Assembly (NCBI GenBank): GCA_947034885.2
Contig: OX344749.2
Span: 16,197,501 to 16,261,500 of the forward strand
Length of the DNA stretch: 64,000 nucleotides
Reading direction: 5' to 3'
Origin: Thuidium tamariscinum
Taxonomy: Eukaryota > Streptophyta > Bryopsida > Hypnales > Thuidiaceae
Part shown: piece after piece, positions 12,884 to 24,039 of the stretch
How positions within the stretch are numbered: the stretch's first letter is position 1
Layout: every line of letters starts with the position of its first letter
Position numbers and translations under genes: made by a program
The notes under the pieces: model-generated
What the model was told of the DNA's origin: nothing
What the model saw: only the letters and a program-made list of their open reading frames with translations
Databases searched by the model: none

Positions 12884-13156
12884 AGGGAGGTACACCCAAA
12901 AGCGCCCTATTCCTAAAAGCACCATCTACAGTGCACATACATTTCCAAAATCAGTCATGTTCAGAGGCTGTAGATGGTGCTTTCAGAGACAGACTTTGAT
13001 CGTTAATAACTTCTGCATACGGTATCCAAATCCTACGTTCTTTGGTGCGTTGGAACATGCTTTCACTTGCCAACAAGATTGTATAAAAATCTGAACTAGC
13101 TAATGACAGGAACTAGGCACAGTATGAATAAGTGACACTTTTGGATGTACCTACCT
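12884..13156. mobile_element. 273-bp MITE, copy 1 (TA target site)
   Basis: Ends AGGGAGGTACACCC and its complement ...GTACCTACCT are flanked by TA on both sides (12882-12883, 13157-13158). This suggests a Tc1/mariner-like non-autonomous element. The interior carries a second hairpin around 'ccatctacagt' and 'ctgtagatgg'. An equal-length copy in the opposite orientation lies at 54553-54825. The short ORFs inside are chance products of the repeat. Confidence 0.85.
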
Positions 13157-13787
13157 TAATCACTCTATGATTGTCAGGTAAGTAAGATAATTGTGATATC
13201 AAATCTCATGAATTATGAAAAACTATTGTCGGTGGTCTTCATGGGTCATTTCTCCATGATGGGTTGCTCTACCTTAGATTGTTTACAGTCAAAATTCTGA
13301 TCTGGTTATGAGCTTCAAAATTTTAAAAGATGTGCGTTTTACAAATTCAGCAGTTGACCTGCAGTTATGTGTAGCTACTTCACACCCTTCGTTATTAAGT
13401 TAGCACATCCAGTTTCACCATTTTGATTTGAAGGAATCTCAAAGGTTTTCCTCAAAGGATCTCAATGGCGGGATATCCAGTCAGGTATTGTTGAAAAACT
13501 TGCAAAGTAGGCAAAATTCAAGTGCCTTTGCAAAATCGTCATTATTTTTAGTTTCAGTTATTTTTTTTAATTTTTAATGTTTTGGAACGTGAAAATGAAT
13601 CCACCTATGTGACGAAAGGCTGATTTCACAAATGAAAATGATGATGGAAGTTATAATTATTGATATTCACACCAGCCCATCATAGAGGAATCGAAAGGAA
13701 TCGAGAGTCTGCCGGAGCCAAAATGTAGCTTTTGAAACATCAACCGAATTCTGCAAATTGAATTATACTTTATTTTCGTATCAGGAA
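13157..13787. other. Spacer between two transposon copies
   Basis: No gene is visible. It separates the 273-bp MITE from the TIR element at 13788. The corresponding spacer in the 54-kb copy (54152-54552) does not align convincingly. Confidence 0.4.
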
Positions 13788-14774
13788 GGGAGGAGGCTCA
13801 GAAACCGCTCATTCAAGGGCTGGTCCACCTTTATCATATAGTTTTTTAGATGGTAATATTTTTGGCTTATTTTTCACTGAAAGGAAATAAATGAGGAATC
13901 TAATGCAAGTCGTTTCATAATTTTTGGAGCATTTATGAATTACTTATGAATTTTCAATTGAAATTTGGCATAGGTCCCTATTTGTGATCAGTAGGCTTTG
14001 AAAATCCACACATGTTTGGTTTGGAAAAGAATATGGCTTTGTTCAAAAACTAAGGTAGAACCACCTATTTCCAATCAAGGACTCATACCCAACCTATAGG
14101 ATGTGGCTATTTCCAACCAAGGCTAGAAGAGATTTACAATCATAGCTTGGAATGTACGTACTTTTTCCTCGTTTTCAGGATTGGGACTAATAAGGTCATG
14201 ACACATGTTCCAAAGTATCATAAAGTTTGTGGGAAGTACCGATTGGGAAAGTAGTCTTGGCTATGATCCAAATTAGAAGACTTTAGATATTGGCTATAGA
14301 TTCAAAGCACTTTTTGGCTTCTAAAAATCATAGTTATTTTAGTTTTGGGAATAAAATTATGAAAAATTTGCAATCTTCATCTTTCTTATCTTGCTACATG
14401 GGAAAAATTTGCATAGCCTTATATTCCTCATGATCTATTCCAGAATTGCTTAAGTGATCAAGTATAGATGGTTCTACCTTAACATTGCAACATGTAAAAA
14501 GTAATTGAGATGATTTCAAAATGCAACCCTTTCTAAAACTGAAATAAATGCTTGAATCAATCATTATGTCAAAAAAAATTTAACACTTGAAAGAAGGTAG
14601 TTCAACAACCAATTCTTATTTTGAATATAATCAGTAGACACCTATCTACTTAGTTAGGAATGAATCCATTTACTCTGAAACCATCCATTCAATTAGGAAA
14701 AAACTAATCTTAGCATGCTTCAATGTAATCCACAATTCGTTTTCTCACAATCAACTATCCGTTTTAGAGCCTCC
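13788..14774. mobile_element. TIR element, copy 1 (GGGAGGAGGCTC ends)
   Basis: Begins GGGAGGAGGCTCA and ends with a diverged complement (...TTTTAGAGCCTCC). Much of it is the reverse complement of 53549-54151, including 'gaaagaaggtagttcaaca' and 'gaatctaatgcaagtcgtt'. About 385 bp (roughly 14010-14510) is extra in this copy. There is no coding capacity, so this is a non-autonomous DNA element. The superfamily was not determined. Confidence 0.7.
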
Positions 14775-16440
14775 TAGTGGACAAGTGCAAAAGCCTACAC
14801 AATTTATGAGCCTTCTTCTATATATCATTTCTTCTCTGCCAATCTCATATGGAGTAGATTGGGTTCCTTTTTATTGGCAAAATTTTGCTAGATTGTCAAA
14901 ATTTGACTTCTTTGTTTGTCCTTCCTAAAACTAGCCTATAGAGTATAGAGTGAGGCCAATCAAGGGGATAGTTGTCCAAAAAAAAGTCCTAATACAAAGT
15001 ATCAAAATGCAATATCCATATTTGGGTACAATAAAAAGGGCCCTACTTGTCAAAAAAATTCATTTGAAATGCTTTGATATTTGATATATGGCATTTCTGG
15101 TATTTCAAAATTGACATTATATGATACAAAAACAAAAGTATACTATGTGGTAGACAAAAGTAAAAGTAAAATTACTTACATTCTTTTCCAATTCCAATTT
15201 GGTACCCTTTGAAAATAAATGACATAATTACAAAACAATGTGATCATTCTATGAACATACTAGAAAAGTTGGAATATATTTGAAACAATATGAACTTCAA
15301 TCTCTACACACTCAATTAAGAACATCACAAAATCAATACAATTTACAGATGTGTCCAATGGTTTATACACTTCAAATTAAATTTAAGTATACTTATTATT
15401 AAATGGCAAGATTTGTTTCTATCATGTAGAATTGATAAATGAAAATGGATTCGAACTCAATTTACAATACATCATTAGGACAATGTAAAAATAAGCTAAG
15501 AATTTTCTAAGCCCTAATGATAGGTATTAGTACAATAAATTAATACAAAAATGGTTATGTTTAAACCTTGTACTCCTAGAAATTAATGCCTTCATTCAAG
15601 AGAAGAATTTAGAAGGGGTGTTTTCTAGTTGATAATGAAATTAAATGCACTTCTTTTACAAATACAAGTAAGAAGGTTGGAGCTAGTGTAAAACTAATGA
15701 GACTTTGCATTGGGATTGCAAGAAAGACTGTGGAGATTTTAAATAAAAATTTTGTTTTTTGTTTTTTCAATTTTACATAAATTCTTTCTTGTAATCATTC
15801 AATTTTCACTTCAAATTTGTAAACAAAAAGTAAAAGGCAAATATTTAAATAAAATAAATTCCTATTAAATTTTTGCAATTATCAAAATATCCTCCTAATT
15901 TTAAATCACTTTCTACAATGGGTAGAGATTTAAATAAGAACTTACCTATTTAATTTTTTGCTAATCTCAAAGATTGGCATCCTAATCAACTAATCATGTA
16001 TTATTTATGAAATTGATTTTGAATTAGAAAAATTACAAATAGATATTTAAGTAAGAAATTCACCATTTATCTCTTGTAATTCTTCTAAACTCCTTACTCA
16101 TTATTTTCCAATTTGAAAATAAAAAATAAAAGGTAGAAATTTTAGTATGATCAACCTTCATATTTTCTTACAATTTTCAAAAAAACTCATTCTAAGTACT
16201 TTTTCTCACAATGATTTGAAATTGAAAATATTTGATTAACAATTAAGTGAGAACTTTTACTATTAAATTTTTGCAATTCTCAACTAATCCTCATCATAAT
16301 GAATTATTTCTCAGTTCAATTTACATATTAAAAAACTAAAGGTAGAATTTCAATAAGAACTTCTTCATTTATTATTCTAAATTTTAAAAAAATCATCCTA
16401 ATCTTGTATTATTTGGCATATTGATATTTATAATAAGAAA
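14775..16440. other. AT-rich intergenic, no gene seen
   Basis: AT-rich spacer without a recognisable gene. Near 15712 there is a degenerate terminus 'gggattgcaagaaagact' of the GGGTGATTGCAAGAA family. Its possible partner is at 18523-18545, but the pairing is uncertain. Confidence 0.4.
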
Positions 16441-16445
16441 ATATA

Positions 16446-16925
16446 GGATAAACATTTGACCCCTATAGTCCTATGGCCTTTTATCATCAAATGCTAGTAT
16501 CAATTGCCATTATATTGCAAAGTGAAAAAGAAACTTACAATTATATTTTTTGCATATCTAATAGCTAGAAGGATCTTGTACTAAACTAGTATAAAAATGT
16601 GTAAAATTTCTTTTAGAAATTTTAGCAATGGGGATTGCAAGATATTTGCATTTGAATATCAGGAAACCAATTTTGGTGCCTTACTTGTCTAGAATTTAAC
16701 CCCTAAAGTCCTAAGGCCTTTTTCTCATTAAAAATCACTTACAATTGTCATTTCTATTGCAAAGAATAGAAAACTTTAAAACTTAATTTTTTTGCATAGC
16801 TAATTGTAGGATCTTGTACTAGATTAGTTAAAAAATGTGTGGAATTTTTTTCAAAACTTTGACTTGGGTGACTGCAAGATATTTTTATTTTAAATAAATA
16901 AAAACTTTTTTTTTGCACCTTCATC
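16446..16925. repeat. Tandem duplication, about 240-bp unit, two copies
   Basis: Two consecutive units share 'acccctatagtcctatggcc' / 'acccctaaagtcctaaggcc' (offset exactly 240 bp) and 'aggatcttgtacta'. The second unit opens with TTAA (16696-16699) followed by CCCCTAAAG, a terminus of the TTAA element family; the first has TTGA at the equivalent place. Related sequence lies near 57.5 kb and 63.3 kb. Confidence 0.65.
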
Positions 16926-17394
16926 AACTAGATTTTATCTAGCTTTGAATCTTTTTAATTTACAAAATTATGCATGATTAATTTTGATTTTGTATTTTTT
17001 TATGTTGAAGAATTGAGTTGAAAGTATTTTAAAAAAAATTTAGAAAAAAAAAACTACATTTTTGCTTGTAGAAAAATTGTTAAATAGAAGTATGTTCAAA
17101 ATTGAAGGCAAAACTAAATTGTTAATAACTCTAAGATGGAATTGAAACATACTAACAACAATGGTGAGATTATTCTAGCAAGACATAATAACTATGTGAA
17201 TTCTTTTTAAGAATTAGAAAAACTCAGTTTAGAAATGAATTCTTTAAATTATTTTTTCTAAATGATGCTTCAATTGTCCAAATTTAAACAAGATTGTCCA
17301 TAACTTTCACACAAAAATTCAAATGAAATGAAAAAAAAAATTTATATGGATAAAAATGCAATCTATGAAAATAAATATTGAATTTTTTTTATGG

Positions 17395-17625
17395 GTTCTT
17401 TGTTTTGCCCATCAACTTAAAATTTGGACTTGTTGTGCCATATGTTTTTTTGTTAGCATTAATTGAAATAAAAATTACATTTCTAGAAAGCTAATGTGCT
17501 TTTCAGTTTTGACAATTTTTTTAAGAAATCATGACAAACATTGAGATCATGGTAGAAATGTCCATGAACTAACCCATTCTATCTTCTAAGGGGACAACAA
17601 GACTTTAGGAATTAAGATTTTGAAT
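17395..17625. repeat. Unoccupied homologue of the flank of the 58.2-kb TTAA element
   Basis: This block aligns with 57990-58203 ('gaaataaaaattacatttc', 'gaagctaat'-like words) and ends 'ctttaggaattaagat'. At 58.2 kb the same context reads 'tcttaggaattaa', followed by the element and then 'ttaagat'. It therefore looks like a pre-insertion site with a single TTAA (17611-17614). Confidence 0.5.
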
Positions 17626-17699
17626 TTTTCTTAGCATAAAGCTATTGTTTTGCATTTAAATGAATGTGAGGTAACTTTTTCGATAATCAACTCTAAAGT

Positions 17700-17815
17700 T
17701 GACTTTATTAGATAGATGGGGGTCTATTAGATATCTTAAATGTCAAGTTAGATGTCTTAAATGTTGTAGTAAATGTCTTAGATGCCATATTAGATGTCTT
17801 GGATGTCATATATAA
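17700..17815. repeat. Short tandem repeat, 'ttagatgtctta' type
   Basis: Several degenerate units of about 26 nt, such as 'gttagatgtcttaaatgt', 'gtaaatgtcttagatgcc' and 'attagatgtcttggatgtc'. It resembles the related array at 18557-18990. Confidence 0.7.
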
Positions 17816-18556
17816 GGTCATTGTAACAAACACCATTCTATTTTGTAGCGTAGCACAATACCTATGATTTTTTGGAATACTTTATAATTAGAAAAATAAA
17901 TTTTAAAACATGTAAAAAATATTCTCAATGTATACACCTTCAAGAAAAAGGACACTAGGAAGGAGAAAAATTCTCAAAGGAGGAGAACTAGAAAGTATAA
18001 AATCTCCTTAAATAGGTATTTTGAATTTTGAATTTGTAAAAATAGAAAAAAATATGTAAAGAATCTTAAAATTAGCCATATGGGAAGACTTCATGGTGAA
18101 GGTCTAGACTCTAGATTTCACCAAAAGAATGATCTTGAAACCATTATCAATTTTTGGAACTATACATGTAAAGGAACCCTAATTACATGAATATAGAGGA
18201 CATCAAATAATATTTTTTTATGTGATCATTGGTAGGCATGTGCTTGCCTAGTGTGACAATAAACCACATAAATTTTACCTTTACATCATTAATTTGGATA
18301 TTCTCTAATTCTAAACCCCCCCCAAAGTGCAAAATAAAACAAATTGGTTAAATATAAAATAAGTTTTGAAGTTTTTTGAAAAATAAGGAATTTGATTACT
18401 ATCAAATTCTAATCCATCTCTAGTAAATATTTCAAGTTATTCAGGTTCATCAATTCATACTTCAAAAATTATAGCACGTAACAATTTTATCACTCTAAAT
18501 GTGATGCAAAGTAGTACAAGTCTTTCTTGCAATCACCCAATAATCATCTTTAGCAT

Positions 18557-18990
18557 TGTGTTAATTGTATTGGACATCTTAGACGTCATGTTAGACTATG
18601 TGCTAGACACTTTAGACATATATTGTTCTAGATAGACATCTTACAAAATAGTATAAGTCTTTTAGATTGCAATTACCCAATAATTGTCTTTTGCACTATC
18701 TTAATTGTGTTATATTAATTGTATTAGACATCTCAAACGTCATGTTAGACTTCGTGCTAGACACTTTAGACATATATTGTTCTAGACAGACATCTTACAC
18801 GTCGTACTAGACATCATGCTAAACACCTTTGGCATTGCTCTAGCTAGACATATTAGACGTTGTGGTGTACAATTTACAAATTGTTCTAGAGACACATCTT
18901 CCATGTCGTGTTAGACGTTTTGGGGGTTACAGCAACCGTCAGTCGTCTCAGATGTCGTGTGGCTGGTCTTCGTTGGTCGTCTCAGACGTC
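18557..18990. repeat. Degenerate tandem repeat rich in GACGTC-like cores
   Basis: Repeated words such as 'agacgtcatgttagac' and 'ctagacactttagac'. One long unit is duplicated at an offset of about 161 bp (18557-18640 against 18718-18800). GACGTC or near variants recur about seven times. The array ends where a GC-richer segment begins. Confidence 0.7.
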
Positions 18991-20430
18991 TTAGACGCCA
19001 GGACACGAGTTTGGAATAGTTTGTGTTTCCATCCACGTCGGGATTGACCAGCTCGCCGTCCTTCGAGAATCCGAGAATAAACAATGAATAAACTTACATA
19101 TATGGTAGTTTAGTACCAGCAACCGGAAACTGCAGCAGCAAATACTCACAGTACGTTACATCCACTGCACATTTCCGTCACCGAAGCTCCGAAACTGGTA
19201 GCCGCAACGCCGCGAACCTCCCACTGTGGTCAGTCCACTTCTACTGTAACTTAGGGTTGGAGTTCGCAGTACATTCTACAGTGCCGGCTGCAGAAATTAA
19301 TTAACCGGATGGCCTTTCCAGCCAGCCGGCAGGATCCGTCAGCGCATCAGGGTCCACAGAATATCCCATTGAGCGGATCGGAGCATCCAATCGACATCGC
19401 CACAGTACAGTACAGTAAACTTTCTGTTTCGAATACCCAAGCCAGTGGGGCGCGTGGATCGTGGTAACTGGTAATAAGTTGTCCTTCCCAGTTCCCAAAC
19501 TGAAAGGACTCCAGAAAGTGCGGGAGATTTCTATATTTCGATCTACCTTCACAAGGGCCGGGGTGAACTGACCCCCTCGCTCGGCCACTTGTGAAAACGC
19601 TGAATTTTTCTTTTTCTTGCAAATTCTGAATTCATATTTGGAATCCGAGGCCCCACATTAGCTGTGAGGTGCATACAACGTAACTTAGTTAAGTACAAAA
19701 TAGGGGGCTTTTTGTTTTACTTGCATCCCTGGAAATACTTGGAGTGGCCGAGCGAGGGGGCCAGTTCACCCCGACCTAAACAAGTCAGTCCAGTCTAGTC
19801 CACTTGGGGCTGCCGAATATCGATTACAGGATACCAATCAGAATACTATACGAACAGCGCGAGGGCGGCAGGCTAGAGGGCCCAAGTGTGTCGTGGACGG
19901 CGTCCGCCATGGCAAATTGGCAAAAGTCCACTCACAACACCGCTGGGATCAGTCGATTCAAGGGATCGATCTCAAGGTTACCGATTACGCCTACAGTAGC
20001 CGGCTGTATCGAATTGAAGTCAACCCCAAGTTGGAGGGCCTAAATCTGATGAATATGGTACTCACAACCAACTGAATCCATAACCGATTACCATATATGA
20101 ACAGTGTTACCGGTAGTATGCACCTGATCATGTACGTAACCTACTGTATGTTCCTATTATCGTGAGGCCCCAAAATTGGGGCCACCTGGAAACTAGTTTT
20201 CACTACAGTGTTTTTTGATTTTGGGGGGAAAATTAGGAAATTACTGGACTGTACAGTACAATGAGTGGGTGGTGGTATCTCAACCGAGCTGCACTTATTT
20301 AAGAGAGTTTGACTTTGGTACGTTGGTGCCACGTGCAGCAACAGGGGAAATCAGTGTCAAGTGGTCAGTGGGGGTGTTGCCAAATTGTTCATGTGGTGAT
20401 CAAGTATAACATCAAATCGTCTACTTATAG
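18991..20430. other. GC-richer island without a recognisable gene
   Basis: Composition differs clearly from the AT-rich surroundings. ORFs up to 95 aa occur on both strands (for example 19301-19588 minus), but none has a recognisable domain and they overlap each other. It contains the inverted-repeat element at 19554-19777. It may be transposon DNA or a decayed gene. Confidence 0.35.
19554..19777. mobile_element. Inverted-repeat element with 'ggggtgaactg..ccccctcgctcgg' ends
   Basis: Ends of about 33 bp are inverted complements: the left includes 'ggggtgaactgacccc' and the right 'ggccagttcacccc'. The interior words 'gaattcatatttg' and 'agggggcttttt' also occur in the element at 52615-52857, so the two are probably one MITE family with diverged termini. 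No TSD was assigned. Confidence 0.65.
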
Positions 20431-20540
20431 AATTACAAAAGAAATACCCCTCTATTTGGAATTTTGGATTACATAATTTACTCATTTACTGTAACCTGAG
20501 AAGAATACGCTCATGACCATTGGTTTCAAGCATCACTCAA

Positions 20541-20762
20541 GTAGGCAAATCCAATACCAACCATTGACCTAATACCACTCAAATGTAGGACCCTTGTTGA
20601 TTTCAAAATGAAAATCTATAACAATAGTAAATGCCTTACCTTCACAAGAAGTGAAGTTAAGGCTTGTGCTACTATAGTAGACTTTGACTTCTTAGTGTAG
20701 AATCAATGATGGCCCTACATTTGGGTGGTATTAAGTCCATGGTTGGCATTGTATTTGCCTAC
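20541..20762. mobile_element. Foldback MITE, copy 1
   Basis: Arms of about 54 nt ('gtaggcaaatccaatacc...' and '...ggcattgtatttgcctac') are inverted complements and share 'accactcaaatgtagg' / 'cctacatttgggtggt'. A second member lies at 21708-21888. There is no coding capacity. Confidence 0.8.
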
Positions 20763-21219
20763 CTTAAGTCCTTAGTCATCAATTACTTTATTTGCTATCA
20801 TTTTGTAACTAGATATGAATGAAAAAAAGATTCATATTCATTTTTTAGATATGGATTCTACATATATCATTATGTCTATTGTAGGTCATAAAATTTCACA
20901 TTTTTTAGAAACGATTTGAAATCATTGTGATTATTTATTTATCTTAAAACAAGAAGAAGATTTATACTAAATGCAAAATGTAATAAATGTTATAGAATCT
21001 TCTGCTCTCCAAAAAAAATTGAAATCCTTTATTTAATTCAATTTTTATATTTTTGAAAAAAAATTAAAAATTGGGTGAAGATTTATTATTGAAATATTAC
21101 AACCATTGGGATTGGAATTTTTCATTTCCACAAATAAATTGTTAGCAATTTAGTATTTTGAATCATTTTCTATTTCTTCCTACTTACCATTTTTTTCCCT
21201 ATACGTTGTACAATTCCAA

Positions 21220-21432
21220 ATGCTTTGAAATTTTTTGAGCATGTAGCCAACTTGCATTGAAGAATGAATTTAAAGAGTAACTACCATCTTAAACATTTTT
21301 TCATACAAATGTGACCTTGTGAGGTGCACTAGTCCGGGTTTTTGTAGGGATAAAAAAAGCATCTTTGTCAATTCAAATGTTAATATCTTGCAATTTGCTC
21401 AATGGAAAGTTTTGAAATTTCTTCGACATCTT
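21220..21432. repeat. Dispersed repeat, inverted partner of 1535-1717
   Basis: Reverse-complement match to 1535-1717, including 'catacaaatgtgacc' and 'ttaatatcttgcaattt'. The element type is unknown. Confidence 0.55.
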
Positions 21433-21707
21433 CTTAAACCCCCTTACTACAAGATCCTATGGTTACATTTATAAAAGAAAAGTTATTTCTAAAATTTTGC
21501 ACTTGTATTAGAAATCACATTCTTAGAGCGTTTTTGATGAAAATATAGTTAAAAACCTTTAGCGGTTAAGAATGTAGTTCTAAGGGAATATAGAATCCCC
21601 TTTCACTACCAACTTTACACAATTCAATTTTTTTTCTAGTTCAATAATAGAAACTATATTCAAATTCTTATTCAAACAATAATAATTATAGCAAATTTCA
21701 TTAAAAT

Positions 21708-21888
21708 GGCCTAATACAGCCCAAATGTAAGACCCTTGTTGATTTTAGAATGAGAATGTAAAATAGTACATGCCTTAACTTCACATCACAATAAATGAAG
21801 ATAAGGCATAAAGTTAAGGCGTGTCATGTTGCTATAGATTCTCACTCTAGATTCACCAACACCCTTACATTTGGGTGGTATTCGGTCA
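21708..21888. mobile_element. Foldback MITE, copy 2
   Basis: Arms 'ggcctaatacagcccaaatg' and 'catttgggtggtattcggtc' are inverted complements. The interior keeps 'gacccttgttgatttt' and 'atgccttaacttcaca' in common with copy 1 at 20541-20762. Confidence 0.75.
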
Positions 21889-22429
21889 ACAAATTGGTTT
21901 AAGCTACTTTAGTGTTTAATCCTCGAGTACTACTACACATATTAAGTGTCCGATGGATGACAGAGAATTCTTATATGTGATACAAAAGTGCAATTGTTCA
22001 TCCTCGAAGTTTTGTGCCAAAACAGAGGTGAAGAACAATAGTTTGGTCTCCGATGTCTTCTTTTGAATGTTTTTAGTAGATGACTCTCACGGCTCAAAAC
22101 CCATGATTTCAAAGGAAAACAACCCATTCTTCTAGGGTAAAATGGCATCAATACTATTCAAGTAGGTCAGTTTCAGCATGAACCTGCCTAAATATTTTAA
22201 TTTTAGCAATTCGACAGTTCGGTAGACAATAAGAATATTTTTATTTTTGTCACTTTAAGATGATATTTCTAATTTTGGATTGGTTCTTCTATTCACGTGC
22301 AAATGTGTTCCTCTTTCTAATTTTTCTGAAAACAATTTTTTCAGATTTTTAGAAATAGTTATAAATAATTTTCTAAATTTCGACGCCTTCCAAAATTTCC
22401 CAAGTTATTTGCAAAACTGACCTACACGT

Positions 22430-23160
22430 ATGGTAGTTCTAGTTGATTCAAGGCCATGGTCGGCAACTCGGCACTGACATGCCAAAGCAGTAGAAAACTA
22501 CTGTACCGCACATCCAAATGCCTGAACCTCCGGAGTATTTGGCACGTTTCTAATTACCGTATCCGACCATCGAGAAGTAAACTACAGTAAGTGATTCCTG
22601 AGAATCATGAAACCCCGGGCGTCCTCCCTCCCTCTCGTCCATGTTCAGTTCCACCGCATGGCATTTGCTGTTGCAAGGTACGCGGTTTTAATAGTTCACA
22701 TACAAAGACTGTTTCAAGCTTGAACTGCTGTCGGTTGGTCTGTCTCAGGTTTTGGAGTCTTTGAGATGAAGTTCGATTACAGTAATAAGTTAGAAGACCC
22801 AAATAAAGAGGTGGGTTGCAGAAGAGAATCTGAACGGAAAGCGCATGAGAACTGGGGAAGGCAAGGCAAGGCTGGCGCCGGCCCCCTTCGGAAGCCAATC
22901 CAGCTTGGCCACCACAGGAGGAAACTCCGGTGCTCGCACCGCTCGAATCAGGGTGGGCATGCCCGGGATTAGTAGCATTGGCCGCGTGGAAGATTGAACC
23001 GCCACGGAGGGGCTGCCTGGGCGCCACATACCAGTACAGCGACTCCTCTCTAATGTCACGGCAACACACGTGATTCTATGGAGTTTCGGAATATTTTGGA
23101 GTGAGGCACATTTGGGGCAGAAATTGTGAAAAAAGGCCACTTTCTAGAGGAGTGAAAAAA
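22430..23160. other. GC-richer island with unassigned ORFs
   Basis: Two overlapping minus-strand ORFs (22605-23069, 154 aa; 22790-23140, 116 aa) lie in different frames, and a plus ORF overlaps both. Composition is unlike the neighbouring AT-rich DNA. No domain is recognised and no splice structure is evident. It could be a decayed gene, a captured gene piece or part of a large transposon. Confidence 0.3.
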
Positions 23161-23810
23161 AAAAAAGTTTTATTTCAAAATTCAATTGTATGAATTTGAA
23201 CTAGACTACTACAAGAATGTGTAGATTTTTTTTTTTTTAACTTTGACTACAACGATTAAAAGATTATAATGTTCAAAGTTAAAAGAATTTTTTTTCCAAC
23301 CTTGTCTGATAGGGTGAGTAGTTTTTAACTCCTTAAGTGAGATTTTTACACTACACATGGTTAATTTTTTTGACATTTTCATCTTATGTCATGTACTTTA
23401 CATACCTGCCAAATTTCAGAAGTAAAGAAGTGAATTTCTCCAAAAGCTACCTAAGCTATCCAAATTTTGGGGGGCATCATAACTTTTGATCCAAGCACCC
23501 AATTGGAAAGAAAAAATAGATTTTCATGAAGGGGTACATGTTTATGCATTGTGTCTGTTCAATGTATGTATGAAATTGATCTCAAGTAGACACCTTGTCT
23601 CTATTCTCAATCTTCAAAGAATAAGGACATAGTACTCTCTTCTTGAAACTGTACTCAAGGCTTGTTTTTTGAAAATCAAGAAGTTTTTTTCTTTTCCTCT
23701 AAGGTGAAGAATAGGTGTGACGATTCAAAAATTGTAGAGAAGATTAAACAAGTAACTATGTCCATTCTCATTCTTGAACAAAGGAAAGTCATACATTTTT
23801 CATGCACAAA

Positions 23811-24037
23811 GATGGTCAATTTGGTTAAAATGGTGGTATTCTGAGTGCCACTTTAACAAGTTTCAAGTGCCATTTTGACATATTTCATGTACCATTTTGA
23901 CATAGAGGCCTAGAGGTAGAGGAAGAAAATGTGCCATTTTAATGGAATGTTGTGCCATTTTAACGGAATGTTATGCCATTTTAATGGAATGTCATGCCAT
24001 TTTAATGGAATACTGCCATTTTAACAAAATTGACCAT
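23811..24037. mobile_element. MITE of the TTTCGTTAAAATGG family, copy 1
   Basis: Ends 'gatggtcaatttggttaaaa' and its near complement ('ttttaacaaaattgaccat') enclose about 227 bp. The interior holds a tandem array of roughly four 20-nt units, 'gccattttaatggaatgt' (about 23931-24015). The family also occurs at 35301-35618 and 36161-36526. Confidence 0.75.
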
Positions 24038-24039
24038 AA

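Noticed and set aside
12748-12999. 83-codon ORF across the 273-bp MITE (and its 54.6-kb counterpart)
   Set aside because: Similarity between the two ORFs comes from the MITE itself. The frame crosses the element border and ends inside it.
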